Shown: piece after piece, positions 43,639 to 55,769 of the stretch
Layout of the letters: every line of letters starts with the position of its first letter
How positions within the stretch are numbered: the first letter of the stretch is position 1
The notes under the pieces: generated by a model
What the model was told of the DNA's origin: nothing
What the model saw: the letters and a program-made list of their open reading frames with translations, nothing else
Database searches by the model: none
Origin: Paraburkholderia sejongensis
Lineage (GTDB): Bacteria > Pseudomonadota > Gammaproteobacteria > Burkholderiales > Burkholderiaceae
Direction: 5' to 3'
Assembly: GCF_020880815.1 (NCBI RefSeq)
Contig: NZ_JAJITD010000013.1
Span: forward strand, 149,753 to 213,752
DNA length: 64,000 nucleotides
Translations under genes and position numbers: made by a program

Positions 43639-45417
43639 GTGACGGCAGTTCGGACATTGGAGAAATTCGGCTTTGGCGTCGACTACGCGCAAGCCGACGT
43701 CGTGGTGGTCGGCGGCGGCGGCGCGGCGTCGCGTGCCGCCGTGTCGGCGGCCCAGGCGGGTGCGAAGGTCCTCATGCTGGCCAAGGCGCCGGTCGGACAG
43801 GGTGGCAGCACGGTGCACGGCGCCAGCGAAATCATGAGCATGGGGGCGTCCGGCTACGGCAGTCCCGACGATAGCGCTGCGGTGCACTACGAAGACACGA
43901 TGCGCCCGGCCGCCGGCTTCATCGACCGCGAGCTGGTGCGCGTGCTGGCGGAGGACGCACCGAAGCGCATCGCGGACCTGATCGAACTCGGCGTGCCGTT
44001 CGACCGCGTCGCCGATGGCTATAAGCTCATCCGCAGCGACTTCGGCAGCTATGCGCGCGCGCTCGGCGTGCAGGGCAAAACCGGCAAGGCCTTCGTGAGC
44101 GCGCTCGCCGGGCAAGCCAGAAAGCTCGGTGTTCAGACCCGTCAGCCGGCGGCGTTGATCGACCTTCTGCGCGATTCGACAGGGCGCGTGAGCGGCGTGG
44201 TTGCGATGGACGTCGCTTCGCGGCGGCTGCTGGTGGTCTCGGCGGGGGCCGTCGTGCTCGGCACGGGCGGCGCGCACGGTCTGTTCTCGCAGCAGGTGTC
44301 GACAGCGGAGATGACCGGTGACGGCCAGGCGATCTGTTTCCGCCACGGCGCAGAACTCGTGAATATGGAGTTCCACCAGTTCGGGCCGGCGATGGTGCAC
44401 CCTTACGTGCAACTCTTCAGTAAGTCGTGCTTCATCCTGCATCCGAAGATGCTCAATCGCAACGGTCACGAATTCCTTCCGGACTATCTGCCGGCGGGCG
44501 TGACGCCCGAAGCTGCGATGAACGAGAAGGTGTTCCCGTTCACGATCTCGAACGAGTCGCGCTACATCGATATCGCGATCGCAACGGAAATCGCTCAGGG
44601 CCGAGGCACGGAGCGCGGCGCGGTGCATTTCTCTTTCGCCGACATCGCCGAGGATCGGTTGGCGGCCACCATTCCGAACACCATGCGCTGGATGCGCGCC
44701 AAGGGACTCGACCCGAAGCGCGATCTGCTCGAGGTCGGGATTGCTTTTCAGTGCCTGAATGGCGGTGTCCGGATGACCAACACCGACGCGATGTCGACCA
44801 TCGAGGGGCTCTTCGTGATCGGCGAACTCGCGGGCGGCGTGCGCGGTCCGGATCGTCCGGGCGGCAACTCGCTTGCCGAGGGTCAGGTTTTCGGTCATCG
44901 CGCGGGCGTGGGTGCGGCCGCGTTCGCACGCGGCAGCGCAGCGCCCGGCTCATCCGATGTGGCGCCGCTGGCGCAGCGCCTGGAAACAGCGCTAAAACCG
45001 AATGCATCGTTCGACGCCCGACGTATCGCCTCCGATCTGCGCGCGGCGATGCAGGCGCATTGCCTCGTCGAGAAGACAGAAAGCGGTCTGAACCTCGCGT
45101 TAGCCGCCGCTCGCGACGCGCGCGACGCTTTGGCCGAAGGGGGCGGGGCCACGCCGCCGCAAGTGCTCGATGCGTTGACGATCGACAACATGGCGACGAC
45201 CGCCGAGCTCATCGTGCAGGCGTGTATCGAGCGGCGCGAATCGCGCAGCAGCCACTATCGCACCGACTGTCCCGAGCGCGACGACGCCCATTTCGGTCAT
45301 GCATTGACCCTCACGCGCGGTGAGGCCGACCCGTTCCGCCTCGTCTTCGACGTACTCGATTATCCCCGTGCCGAACTCACGGACGGATCGCATTCTCAGG
45401 TGGCAAATCATGGATAA
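43639..45417 (+). CDS. FAD-dependent oxidoreductase of the fumarate reductase/succinate dehydrogenase flavoprotein family
   Basis: 592 residues, GTG start at 43639. The N-terminal dinucleotide motif VVVGGGGAASRAAVSAAQAG is followed by GQGGSTVHGASEI. The capping and active-site regions read GTGGAHGLFSQQVSTAEMTGDGQAICFRHGAELVNMEFHQFGPAM and GEL-AGGVRGPDRPGGNSLAEGQVFG. These match the SdhA/FrdA/L-aspartate oxidase family, including the C-terminal helical domain (residues ~450-560). No iron-sulfur partner is nearby, so it probably works alone or with ETF on an enoyl or dicarboxylate intermediate. Confidence 0.87.
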   Translation: MTAVRTLEKFGFGVDYAQADVVVVGGGGAASRAAVSAAQAGAKVLMLAKAPVGQGGSTVHGASEIMSMGASGYGSPDDSAAVHYEDTMRPAAGFIDRELVRVLAEDAPKRIADLIELGVPFDRVADGYKLIRSDFGSYARALGVQGKTGKAFVSALAGQARKLGVQTRQPAALIDLLRDSTGRVSGVVAMDVASRRLLVVSAGAVVLGTGGAHGLFSQQVSTAEMTGDGQAICFRHGAELVNMEFHQFGPAMVHPYVQLFSKSCFILHPKMLNRNGHEFLPDYLPAGVTPEAAMNEKVFPFTISNESRYIDIAIATEIAQGRGTERGAVHFSFADIAEDRLAATIPNTMRWMRAKGLDPKRDLLEVGIAFQCLNGGVRMTNTDAMSTIEGLFVIGELAGGVRGPDRPGGNSLAEGQVFGHRAGVGAAAFARGSAAPGSSDVAPLAQRLETALKPNASFDARRIASDLRAAMQAHCLVEKTESGLNLALAAARDARDALAEGGGATPPQVLDALTIDNMATTAELIVQACIERRESRSSHYRTDCPERDDAHFGHALTLTRGEADPFRLVFDVLDYPRAELTDGSHSQVANHG

Positions 45418-46633
45418 GAAGCAAGTCGGCCCGTTGTCGGGCTACCGCATTCTCGATCTCACCGTCATGACCGCGGGTCCGGTCGGCACAGTGCTGCTTG
45501 CCGACCTCGGCGCGGACGTGATCAAGGTCGAGGAACCGAAGGCCGGTGACCTGTCGCGCAATCTCGGTAATCAATTCGTCGAGGGCGAAAGCGTGCAGTT
45601 CCTGTCGCAGAACCGTAACAAGCGCAGCATCCGCCTCGACCTGAAGTCGCCGGAAGGACGCGATGCATTTCTGCGCATGGCGGAGCAGGCGGATGTCGTG
45701 GTCGAAAACTTCCGGCCGGGCACGGTGGATCGCCTCGGCATCGGCTACGAGGCCGTGAAAGCGCGCAATCCGATGATCGTCTATGCAAGCGTGTCGGCGT
45801 TCGGACAAAGCGGTCCTTACGCCGCATGGCCCGCGAACGATCCGATCGTGCAGGCCGTGGCGGGTCTCATGGACATGACGGGCGAAGCCGGCGGCAATCC
45901 GGTGCGGCTCGGGGCGCCGTTGCCGGACTTCGGCGCGGCTGCGCTGCTCGCGTTCGGCATCTGTGCGGCGCTGTTGCATCGGGAACGGCACGGCGAAGGT
46001 CAGCGCATCGATACGTCGCTGCTATCGGCCGCGCTTTTCAGCACCATCCCGCGCGACGGCGAGACGCTACGAAGCGGCAAGGCGCCGGAGCGCCTGGGCA
46101 GCGGGCATCCGACGATGGTGCCGTATCGCAACTATCAGGGCTCCGATGGCCGCTATTTCTTCGCGGCCTGCTTCACCGAAAAATTCTGGCAGAACCTGTG
46201 CCGGGCATTGGCCCGCGAAGACTTGCTGGGCGATGAACGCTTTGTCGGCAACACCGCGCGCACTGCGAATCGGCATGCGCTCGACGTGATCCTCGAACAG
46301 CAGTTTCTGCTGCATACCGCCGAGTACTGGGTCGCGCATCTGAGTGCCGCGGACGTGCCATGCGCGCTCGTGCAGGACTATCACACCGCGTTGACGCAGG
46401 ACCCGCAGATCGCGCATAACCACGCGGTCATCGAGATCGAACATCCGCTTGCGGGCAGGGTCACGAACATCGCGAGTCCGGTGAATTTTCACGGCAGCCC
46501 GGTAGCTTATCGCCGTGCGCCGCCCACGCTCGGACAACATACGGCTGAAGTATTTGCCGAGTTCGGTTTCTCCGACGAGGAGATCGCCGCACTCGAAGGT
46601 CGTGAACCGGCCGCTGTCGGAGAGAAGTCATGA
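45410..46633 (+). CDS. CaiB/BaiF (family III) CoA transferase
   Basis: 407 residues from ATG 45410, overlapping the previous gene by 8 nt. The opening LSGYRILDLTVMTAGPVGTVLLADLGADVIKVEEP, then NRNKRSIRLDLKSPEGRDAF, VVENFRPGTVDRLGIGYE and the catalytic-Asp motif AGLMDMTGEAGGNPVRLG are diagnostic. It moves CoA between carboxylates by a ternary-complex mechanism, and so activates the imported acid for the acyl-CoA dehydrogenase. Its stop overlaps the GMC gene by 4 nt. Confidence 0.93.
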   Translation: MDKKQVGPLSGYRILDLTVMTAGPVGTVLLADLGADVIKVEEPKAGDLSRNLGNQFVEGESVQFLSQNRNKRSIRLDLKSPEGRDAFLRMAEQADVVVENFRPGTVDRLGIGYEAVKARNPMIVYASVSAFGQSGPYAAWPANDPIVQAVAGLMDMTGEAGGNPVRLGAPLPDFGAAALLAFGICAALLHRERHGEGQRIDTSLLSAALFSTIPRDGETLRSGKAPERLGSGHPTMVPYRNYQGSDGRYFFAACFTEKFWQNLCRALAREDLLGDERFVGNTARTANRHALDVILEQQFLLHTAEYWVAHLSAADVPCALVQDYHTALTQDPQIAHNHAVIEIEHPLAGRVTNIASPVNFHGSPVAYRRAPPTLGQHTAEVFAEFGFSDEEIAALEGREPAAVGEKS

Positions 46634-48270
46634 AATCGTACACAACGGACTACGTGATCGTCGGCGCGGGGACTGCCGGTTGCGTGCTCGCAAACCGCCT
46701 GACCGAAGACCCGAACGTCAACGTGATTCTTGTCGAAGCCGGCGAGCGCGATCGTCACCCGTTTATCCACGTACCGGCCGGCTTCGTGCGATTGCTCGAT
46801 CATCCGACCGTGACATGGCGCTATCGCACGCGGGCCGACGCCGAGACCGGCGGCCGTGCAATCCTGTTTCCGCGCGGACGCGGACTCGGCGGTTCCAGCG
46901 CGATCAACGGCCTGCTTTATGTGCGCCCGTTTGCGCAGGATATCGATAGCTGGGAGCAGTCGGGCGCCAGGGGCTGGACTTTCGACAATTGTCTGCCGTT
47001 CTACCGCCGCTCGGAAACGTGGACCGAGGGCAACAGTGCACAACGCGGCACCCAGGGTCCGATCCAGGTCAGCCGGGTGCAGAATCCGCCGGAGATTTGC
47101 GGTGCGGTCGTGCAAGCTGCCCAAAAGGCCGGTCTCGAGTTTGTCGATGATCCGAACAGCGACACGCGCGGTCCGTCGATCTGGTACTACCAGCAAACGC
47201 GCGACGGACGCCGCCGGTCCAGCGCAGCGCGCGCTTATCTGCGGCCCGCGATGGCGCGGCCGAATCTCAAGGTGGTGACCGGCGTCCAGGTGTCCGGGCT
47301 CGAAATGAACGGCAAGCACGTGAGCGGCGTCAATGCGACGACGAGCGCAGGCGTTTCGGTGCAGTTTCGCGCGACCCGCGAGGTCATACTCAGCGCCGGC
47401 GTGATCGGCACGCCCAGGCTGCTCGAAATGAGCGGCATCGGCGATCAGGACGTGCTCGACAATGCGGGCATTCGAACCCGCATCGCGTTGCCGGGCGTCG
47501 GCAACAATTTGCAGGATCACTATGTAGTGCGGCTCGGCTATCGGGTACGGGGCGCGGGTACCGCGAACGAACGCTCGCACGGACTCGCGCTCGCGCGCGA
47601 GATGATGCGCTACGTCGTGTCGGGGACCGGCGTATTGACCTATAGCGCGGCGATCGTCGGCGGCTTTGCGCAGACGCGGCTCGCAACCCGGCCCGACGTC
47701 CAGTTCGTGATCGCGCCAGGCAGCTTCGCCGAGGGACGCATCGGGGTGCTGGAGCCGGAGCCCGGCGTCTCCTGCGGCGTCTGGCAGATGCGCCCGGAAA
47801 GCCGTGGGCACGTGCACATCACCAGCAGCGACCTCACGGCGGCGCCGACGATCGCACCGTCGTACCTGAGCAGCGAACTGGACCGCAACACGATGGTGGA
47901 AGGACTGAAGATCGGCCGCCGGATCTTCGCGCAGCCCGAGGTCGCCCGCTATATCGTCGACGAAACCGTACCCGGCCGTCAGGCGGACACCGATGACGCA
48001 TTGCTGAAATACGTGCGTGACAATGGCTCGACTGTGTATCACGCGGTTGGCACGTGCCGGATGGGAGAGGACGAAATGAGCGTCGTCGATTCTGAAATGC
48101 GGGTGCGCGGAACGACCGGGCTGCGCATCGTCGACGGGTCGGTGATGCCGTCGATCACCTCGACCAACACCAATGCGACGGTGCTGATGCTGGCCGAGCG
48201 CGCGGCTGACATGATCCGCTCGCCGGTGACGGCGCGCACGGCTTCGACCTATTCGAAGGAGACGGTATGA
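46630..48270 (+). CDS. GMC-family FAD oxidoreductase (choline/alcohol dehydrogenase type)
   Basis: 546 residues. The N-terminal FAD motif is DYVIVGAGTAGCVLANRLTE. GRGLGGSSAINGLLYVRP is the first GMC signature, and GVIGTPRLLEMSGIG the second. The active-site His is in VYHAVGTCRMG, and STNTNATVLMLAER closes the fold. It oxidises a primary alcohol to an aldehyde, which the first operon gene could oxidise further. It is coupled by 4-nt overlaps to both neighbours. Confidence 0.93.
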   Translation: MKSYTTDYVIVGAGTAGCVLANRLTEDPNVNVILVEAGERDRHPFIHVPAGFVRLLDHPTVTWRYRTRADAETGGRAILFPRGRGLGGSSAINGLLYVRPFAQDIDSWEQSGARGWTFDNCLPFYRRSETWTEGNSAQRGTQGPIQVSRVQNPPEICGAVVQAAQKAGLEFVDDPNSDTRGPSIWYYQQTRDGRRRSSAARAYLRPAMARPNLKVVTGVQVSGLEMNGKHVSGVNATTSAGVSVQFRATREVILSAGVIGTPRLLEMSGIGDQDVLDNAGIRTRIALPGVGNNLQDHYVVRLGYRVRGAGTANERSHGLALAREMMRYVVSGTGVLTYSAAIVGGFAQTRLATRPDVQFVIAPGSFAEGRIGVLEPEPGVSCGVWQMRPESRGHVHITSSDLTAAPTIAPSYLSSELDRNTMVEGLKIGRRIFAQPEVARYIVDETVPGRQADTDDALLKYVRDNGSTVYHAVGTCRMGEDEMSVVDSEMRVRGTTGLRIVDGSVMPSITSTNTNATVLMLAERAADMIRSPVTARTASTYSKETV

Positions 48271-49016
48271 AAGTGCTGGTAGCTGTAAAGCGAGTGGTCG
48301 ACTACAACGTGAAAGTCCGGGTGAAGTCGGACGGCACGGGGGTCGACATTGCGAATGTGAAGATGTCGATGAACCCGTTCGACGAGATCGCCGTGGAAGA
48401 GGCGGTGCGCCTGAAGGAAGCGGGCGTCGCAACGGAAGTGATCGTCGTGTCTGCGGGTGTCACGCAAGCGCAGGACACGCTGCGCACCGCGCTGGCGATC
48501 GGCGCGGACCGCGCGATCCTGATCGAGTCGAATGAAGACCTGCAGCCGTTGGCGGTGGCCAAGCTCCTGAAGACGGTCGTCGATAAAGAGCAGCCGCAAC
48601 TCGTCATTCTCGGCAAGCAGGCGATCGACGACGACTCGAACCAGACCGGCCAGATGCTCGCCGCGCTCGCGAATTTGCCACAGGCGGCGTTCGCCTCGAA
48701 GGTGACGGTTGCCGACGGCAAGGCGGCCGTGTCGCGTGAAGTGGACGGCGGCGCGGAAACGCTGTCGCTGACGCTGCCGGCCGTCGTGACGACCGATCTG
48801 CGTCTGAACGAGCCGCGCTACGTGACGTTGCCCAACATCATGAAGGCGAAGAAAAAGCCGCTGGAAACGCTCAAGCCCGAGGATCTCGGCGTTGATGTCG
48901 CTCCCCGCCTGAAGACGCTGAAGGTGGCAGAGCCGCCCATGCGCGGTGCGGGCGTGCTGGTGGCCGATGCGAAGATGCTGGTCGAGAAACTGCAGACCGA
49001 AGCCAAGGTGCTGTAA
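48267..49016 (+). CDS. etfB: Electron transfer flavoprotein beta subunit
   Basis: 249 residues: MKVLVAVKRVVDYNVKVRVK opening, MNPFDEIAVEEAVRLKEAG, AIDDDSNQTGQML and the C-terminal PRYVTLPNIMKAKKKPLETL recognition loop. With EtfA it takes electrons from acyl-CoA dehydrogenases to ETF:quinone oxidoreductase. It is coupled to the GMC gene by ATGA overlap, showing that this ETF belongs to the operon. Confidence 0.96.
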   Translation: MKVLVAVKRVVDYNVKVRVKSDGTGVDIANVKMSMNPFDEIAVEEAVRLKEAGVATEVIVVSAGVTQAQDTLRTALAIGADRAILIESNEDLQPLAVAKLLKTVVDKEQPQLVILGKQAIDDDSNQTGQMLAALANLPQAAFASKVTVADGKAAVSREVDGGAETLSLTLPAVVTTDLRLNEPRYVTLPNIMKAKKKPLETLKPEDLGVDVAPRLKTLKVAEPPMRGAGVLVADAKMLVEKLQTEAKVL

Positions 49017-49031
49017 CGGGAGCGCGAGGAA

Positions 49032-49967
49032 ATGATGATTCTGGTAATTGCCGAACATGACAACGTAGCGATCAAGGGCGCCACGTTGAACACCGTTGCT
49101 GCCGCACAGAAAATCGGCGGCGACGTCCACGTTCTGGTCGCGGGCCACAATGCGCAACGCGCGGCGGACGCGGCAGCGAAGATCGCTGGCGTGGCGAAGG
49201 TGCTGCTGGCCGATGCACCGCAATTGGCCGAAGGGCTTGCGGAAAACGTCGAGGCGACCGTGCTGAACGTCGCGAAGGATTACTCGCACATCGTGGCGCC
49301 GGCCACGGCCTACGGCAAGAACGTTGCGCCGCGCGTGGCGGCGAAGCTCGACGTCGCGCAGATCAGCGAAATTACGGCGGTGGTGTCGAGCGATACGTTC
49401 GAGCGCCCGATCTATGCAGGCAACGCGATCGCCACCGTGCAATCGGGTGATGCGATCAAGGTGATCACCGTGCGGGCGACGGGTTTCGATGCCGTTGCGC
49501 CTGATGGAGGCAACGCATCGGTGGAACAGATCGAAGCGGCGGCGGATCGCGGGGTTTCGCAGTTCGTGAAGCGCGAAGTCACGAAGCTCGATCGTCCGGA
49601 GCTGACGAGCGCGAACATCATCGTGTCGGGAGGTCGCGGCCTCGGTAGCGGCGAGAACTACACGAAGGTGCTCGAGCCGCTGGCGGACAAGCTCGGTGCG
49701 GCATTGGGCGCCTCGCGCGCGGCGGTGGACGCAGGCTACGTGCCGAACGACTACCAGGTGGGGCAGACGGGCAAGATCGTCGCGCCGCAGCTTTACGTGG
49801 CCGTCGGCATTTCGGGCGCGATCCAGCATTTGGCCGGCATGAAGGACTCAAAGGTGATCGTGGCCATCAATAAAGATCCCGAGGCACCGATCTTCAGCGT
49901 TGCGGACTATGGCCTTATCGGCGACCTTTTCACGAGTGTCCCGGAGCTGGTTGGGCAATTGCCGTGA
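49032..49967 (+). CDS. etfA: Electron transfer flavoprotein alpha subunit
   Basis: 311 residues. The start is ATG 49032 or the next codon, ATG 49035, which has better spacing to CGAGGA. The N-terminal LVIAEHDNVAIKGATLNTVAAAQ and the C-terminal FAD domain are typical: SGGRGLGSGENYTKVLEPLADKLGAALGASRAAVDAGY, QVGQTGKIVAPQLYVAVGISGAIQHLAGM and INKDPEAPIFSVADYGLIGDL. It pairs with EtfB, 15 bp upstream, and ends the operon. Confidence 0.96.
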   Translation: MMILVIAEHDNVAIKGATLNTVAAAQKIGGDVHVLVAGHNAQRAADAAAKIAGVAKVLLADAPQLAEGLAENVEATVLNVAKDYSHIVAPATAYGKNVAPRVAAKLDVAQISEITAVVSSDTFERPIYAGNAIATVQSGDAIKVITVRATGFDAVAPDGGNASVEQIEAAADRGVSQFVKREVTKLDRPELTSANIIVSGGRGLGSGENYTKVLEPLADKLGAALGASRAAVDAGYVPNDYQVGQTGKIVAPQLYVAVGISGAIQHLAGMKDSKVIVAINKDPEAPIFSVADYGLIGDLFTSVPELVGQLP

Positions 49968-50379
49968 GGTCGGGACAGATCGCGCCCTGATACTTAAGGA
50001 GATTTGGGCGATACGCGGGCGACGGGCAGCTATCCGCGTGCCCGGTCTACGCGGCAGAGGCCGCTCACGAATGCGACGGGGATCCCGTGGGCGCGGGAAA
50101 AGTTGCAACAAGCTGCAGATCTTGCAAAAGCGGCTCAAGGCTGAGCGAGGTGCCCGCAGCAGAACAGGCGCTTTGAACGGAACGCCGAATGCTACTCTTA
50201 TGGCGGTGGCCGCGTTGGTGAGAAGTGCAGAGAATCACGCGCGATACACCCGCCGACTCGCCATGGAGGCGAGCGACCGCGTGCGCCACGAATTCCCGAC
50301 CCTCGACCCCCGGCGGCTCGAAGGCAATCAGCGCTGTGCGCCATCGGTATCGAATCGCCCCGAACCGGAGATTACTGAT
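49968..50379 (+). other. Intergenic region upstream of the ClpK gene
   Basis: About 412 bp without a supported gene. A possible promoter is TTGAAC (50173-50178), 17 nt, TCTTAT (50196-50201). No clear sigma-32 heat-shock promoter (CTTGAA...CCCCAT) was found. A ribosome site GGAG lies 10 nt before ATG 50380. Confidence 0.35.
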
Positions 50380-53133
<2,754 letters not shown>

Positions 53134-53966
53134 GAGTCGGACAGGAGAGGACGCTGAGCGCGGCCGTTGCCGTTGCCGCTATCAAGGAGCCGGGCGGTCA
53201 TTCTACTGCGCGGCTCCTGATTCGCATGGTCGTTCGGATGCAGTTCGTTGAAGACATCGGACGGGAGGCAGCTTTGGCGGACGCGCCCGGAAAACCGCTG
53301 CTGCGTGGCTTGCGCCGCCGTTAGTCCGGCAGGCGTGCGCCCTTGCGGATATACAGCCTGAGCGTGGGTCTCGCGAGGTTGAGGTGAAGTCGAATACCTG
53401 TTGCTGCTTTCGCAGGTTGCGGGCGGTCGGGCGGATCATCAGAAATAAGTCGGCGTTTATGCCGAATGTGCGCGGCGCCGCGAACGCATAACGGTACGAG
53501 TTATCGAATCCACGCATGTTTGAGCCCGGGGCCGACCGCCTCGCACTCACGATCCCGAGCCCCGACCTCGTGCTGTTCGGCGCGCTCGTTCCTGCTGATG
53601 CCGGTGGTGCTGCTGGGCAAAAGCTGGCGGCGACGAAGAAGTAAGGCTTGCGGGTGTTCTTGTGCGTCTGCCCGCGAGTCACGACCCCTCAGCGCGAAGT
53701 TCCCTCCGCCAGCTGCTGGCCCCAAACGCTAGAGCCCGCTGCCCGGAGGCTCTCCTATCAGGAGTTCTCTATCACCCAAAAAGATGTAGGGGGTGATGGA
53801 TTCCAGCTTTGCCGATTACCTACCGAACCTAATGCGTAGGAACAGTAAGCGTCACGTGCGTCAGGACACTTAGAAAAATCGGTCGTCGAAAATCATCCTT
53901 CGCCCATTTCATGCATCGTCGTTTGCCAGTAACTTAGCTATGCGAATAACTAGACGGTGCATGTAA
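53134..53966. other. Intergenic region between clpK and the RNase toxin
   Basis: About 830 bp with no convincing gene. Near its start AGGAGCCG (53185-53192) pairs with CGGCTCCT (53211-53218), a possible clpK terminator with a large loop. ATCACCC...GGGTGAT at ~53769-53797 forms another hairpin. Short frames here lack ribosome sites and domains; they may be eroded genes. Confidence 0.5.
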
Positions 53967-54803
53967 ATGTCGACAGAAGAAGATCGTGACGGTGTGCGCG
54001 TTGTGTTCAGCGCGCCGCAGTTGGCAGCGGTGCTGGCCAAGGCATCGATTAGTCAGACCGAGATGCTCTCAAACCGGCTTTGGGGCGGCCTGCAAGTCGT
54101 CGGTGGCGTGCTGGAAATGGTAGGAGCGGGCGCACTCTGCGTGCTGCCCGAACCGACGATGGCAAGTAAAGCCGGATGCGTCGTGTTCGGCGCACATGGC
54201 TCGGACACGGCGGCAACTGGGTTGAGACAGCTTTGGACGGGCACCGACACGCAAACGCTGACGCAGCGAGGTACCGCGAAACTCGCGGAGGCGATGAAAG
54301 CTAGTCCGGACACCGCAGACCGAATCGGCATGTCGCTCGATATCCTCGTGCCGTTCGGTTTTGCGGGCTCGATCAAGGCGGCACGCGTCGCGCGTGTCAC
54401 AATGGGCCGGGTTAACCTGGAAATGCATGAGGCGAAAGCTGGTGGCCGGATCGGCGGTCATACGCTTGAGAAGCACGTGGGAAAGGACAGAGCGTGGCTA
54501 CAGGCAAGGCTCGCGCGCGAAACTTCGCCTAGAATGGTTACATCATTCTTTAATCAGGAAATAGCTGAGCGAGCAATTTCCGAAGTCATGCAAACACATG
54601 CGTCGAAAATCAAAGTTTGGGCACAGTCAGGCTCCGGACCCCAAAGACTCCCATTAAGTTGGGACACCGGGAGATTTGTAGGGCATGGACTGGATAGGAA
54701 AACTGGGCAATTAATAAAACTGAGTAAGGTCCAGATGTTCTTGGTAAAAAAGCGATACAACGGTATGCCTTACTACATCATTACTGCTTATCTAGCCAAG
54801 TAA
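53967..54803 (+). CDS. Polymorphic toxin with CdiA-CT RNase-A-like domain
   Basis: 278 residues. The N-terminal half has Gly/Ala-rich hydrophobic stretches (LWGGLQVVGGVLEMVGAGALCVL, ~38-60, and ~128-140), possibly membrane-inserting. The C-terminal ~120 residues match the bacterial CdiA-CT RNase A-like toxin family: GGHTLEKHVGKDRAWLQARL (His165 and His170, likely catalytic), MVTSFFNQEIAERAISEVM, and a terminal strand region ending YNGMPYYIITAYL. There is no signal peptide and no large CdiA or Rhs carrier. It is followed 4 bp later by the immunity gene. Codon use becomes visibly AT-richer across its 3' part. Confidence 0.85.
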   Translation: MSTEEDRDGVRVVFSAPQLAAVLAKASISQTEMLSNRLWGGLQVVGGVLEMVGAGALCVLPEPTMASKAGCVVFGAHGSDTAATGLRQLWTGTDTQTLTQRGTAKLAEAMKASPDTADRIGMSLDILVPFGFAGSIKAARVARVTMGRVNLEMHEAKAGGRIGGHTLEKHVGKDRAWLQARLARETSPRMVTSFFNQEIAERAISEVMQTHASKIKVWAQSGSGPQRLPLSWDTGRFVGHGLDRKTGQLIKLSKVQMFLVKKRYNGMPYYIITAYLAK

Positions 54804-54807
54804 ATTC

Positions 54808-55101
54808 ATGGAAAAAACTGAATCGTACCCGCAACTGACAAACTTTCTTGAGAGTTGCTTCGGAGAAGATGTCGAGCTATGGGGAGATACCATAGAGGAT
54901 ATCGTTGCACTATACAAAAGCGAAAACCCTCCTGCAGCACAGTTAATTCTGATCGATGACATCAATAGGTTTTCTTGCGATCACGGGCAAAATCTTGATG
55001 ATGCGTTTGCGGCCGCGTACGACTTCACTTTCGACCCCGTCCCTTGGGGACACACTACTGCATCATTCTTTGAGCTCGTGAAGCGCCTTCTGAAGGAGTA
55101 G
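54808..55101 (+). CDS. Immunity protein for the RNase-A-like toxin (CdiI family)
   Basis: 97 residues, acidic: YPQLTNFLESCFGEDVELWGDTIEDIVALYKSENP, then a C-terminal DDAFAAAYDFTFDPVPWGHTTASFFELVKRLLKE. The L..FL...F..D.......I......Y pattern and the size fit contact-dependent-inhibition immunity proteins of the CdiI_2-like family. Position directly behind the toxin with only 4 bp between (no strong ribosome site, so probably coupled) supports this. An acidic cytosolic protein neutralising a basic RNase is the expected partner. Confidence 0.85.
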   Translation: MEKTESYPQLTNFLESCFGEDVELWGDTIEDIVALYKSENPPAAQLILIDDINRFSCDHGQNLDDAFAAAYDFTFDPVPWGHTTASFFELVKRLLKE

Positions 55102-55127
55102 ACCCTAGCGCGGCTCAGTCCACCTAC

Positions 55128-55769
55128 TCAAAGCCCCGCCGCTCGCGCATGCCGTCGCGCTTTAGCCCGATTGCCGCACACATCCATCTGGCACCAGCGC
55201 CGTCTCCCGCTCTTGCTCGTGTCGAGAAACATCCAGTCGCAATCGTCCGACGCGCAGAGTCGCAAACGGCCGAGTTCGCCGGTCAGAAGTTCCGCGGCGC
55301 ACAGTGCCACCGGTCCCAAAATTCGATCGAACAGATTCTCCGCGGTAATCGCCTGCATCCAATTCCACTGAAAAGGCGCACCGTCTCCACCCTCCGCGAT
55401 ATGCCGATACGGCAGCGTATGAGCAAGCATCCGGTTCAGCTCCGCGGTCCCGTCCGCGCACGCTCGTCCATCCACCGTCGCCTCAAATAGACGATACAGC
55501 CGGTCCCGGAACGCAATCAGTTCGGCCAGTCGGGTATTAGCGCTCGCCGGATCCGACGCGATCGCGCGAAGAAGAGTGGCCTGCTCTTCGGGCGTTGTCA
55601 GGTTGGCGCGTGCGGCCCAGGTGGCCACATCGTTCGGACTGCACAGGTTTTCCTCGAACGAACCGAGCGATCCGTTCGCGCGCCGGCCGTTCGCCGTGTT
55701 GACGAAGTCCAGACAGGCGCTCCCGCCAATCAAACGAATGGTCTCGATCCTTCCACGATGTTCAGGCAT
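55128..55769 (-). CDS. CGNR zinc-finger (ABATE) domain protein, putative regulator
   Basis: 213 residues. The N-terminal ABATE-type domain starts IGGSACLDFVNTANGRR and continues AELIAFRDRLYRLFEA. The C-terminal CGNR zinc finger is LRLCASDDCDWMFLDTSKSGRRRWCQMDVCGNRAKARRHA, with four Cys. Such proteins are thought to be stress-linked transcription regulators. It is convergent with the immunity gene (26 bp apart) and divergent from the biosynthetic cluster, 170 bp away, so it could regulate that cluster. Confidence 0.9.
   Translation of the reverse strand: MPEHRGRIETIRLIGGSACLDFVNTANGRRANGSLGSFEENLCSPNDVATWAARANLTTPEEQATLLRAIASDPASANTRLAELIAFRDRLYRLFEATVDGRACADGTAELNRMLAHTLPYRHIAEGGDGAPFQWNWMQAITAENLFDRILGPVALCAAELLTGELGRLRLCASDDCDWMFLDTSKSGRRRWCQMDVCGNRAKARRHARAAGL

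Noticed and set aside
42892..44898. 668-codon minus-strand frame
   Set aside because: Entirely antisense to the acyl-CoA dehydrogenase and FAD oxidoreductase genes and composed of His/Arg/Ala-rich sequence.
53203..53682. 159-codon minus-strand frame after clpK
   Set aside because: No ribosome site or domain; Ser/Arg/Pro-rich and without homology that I recognise.
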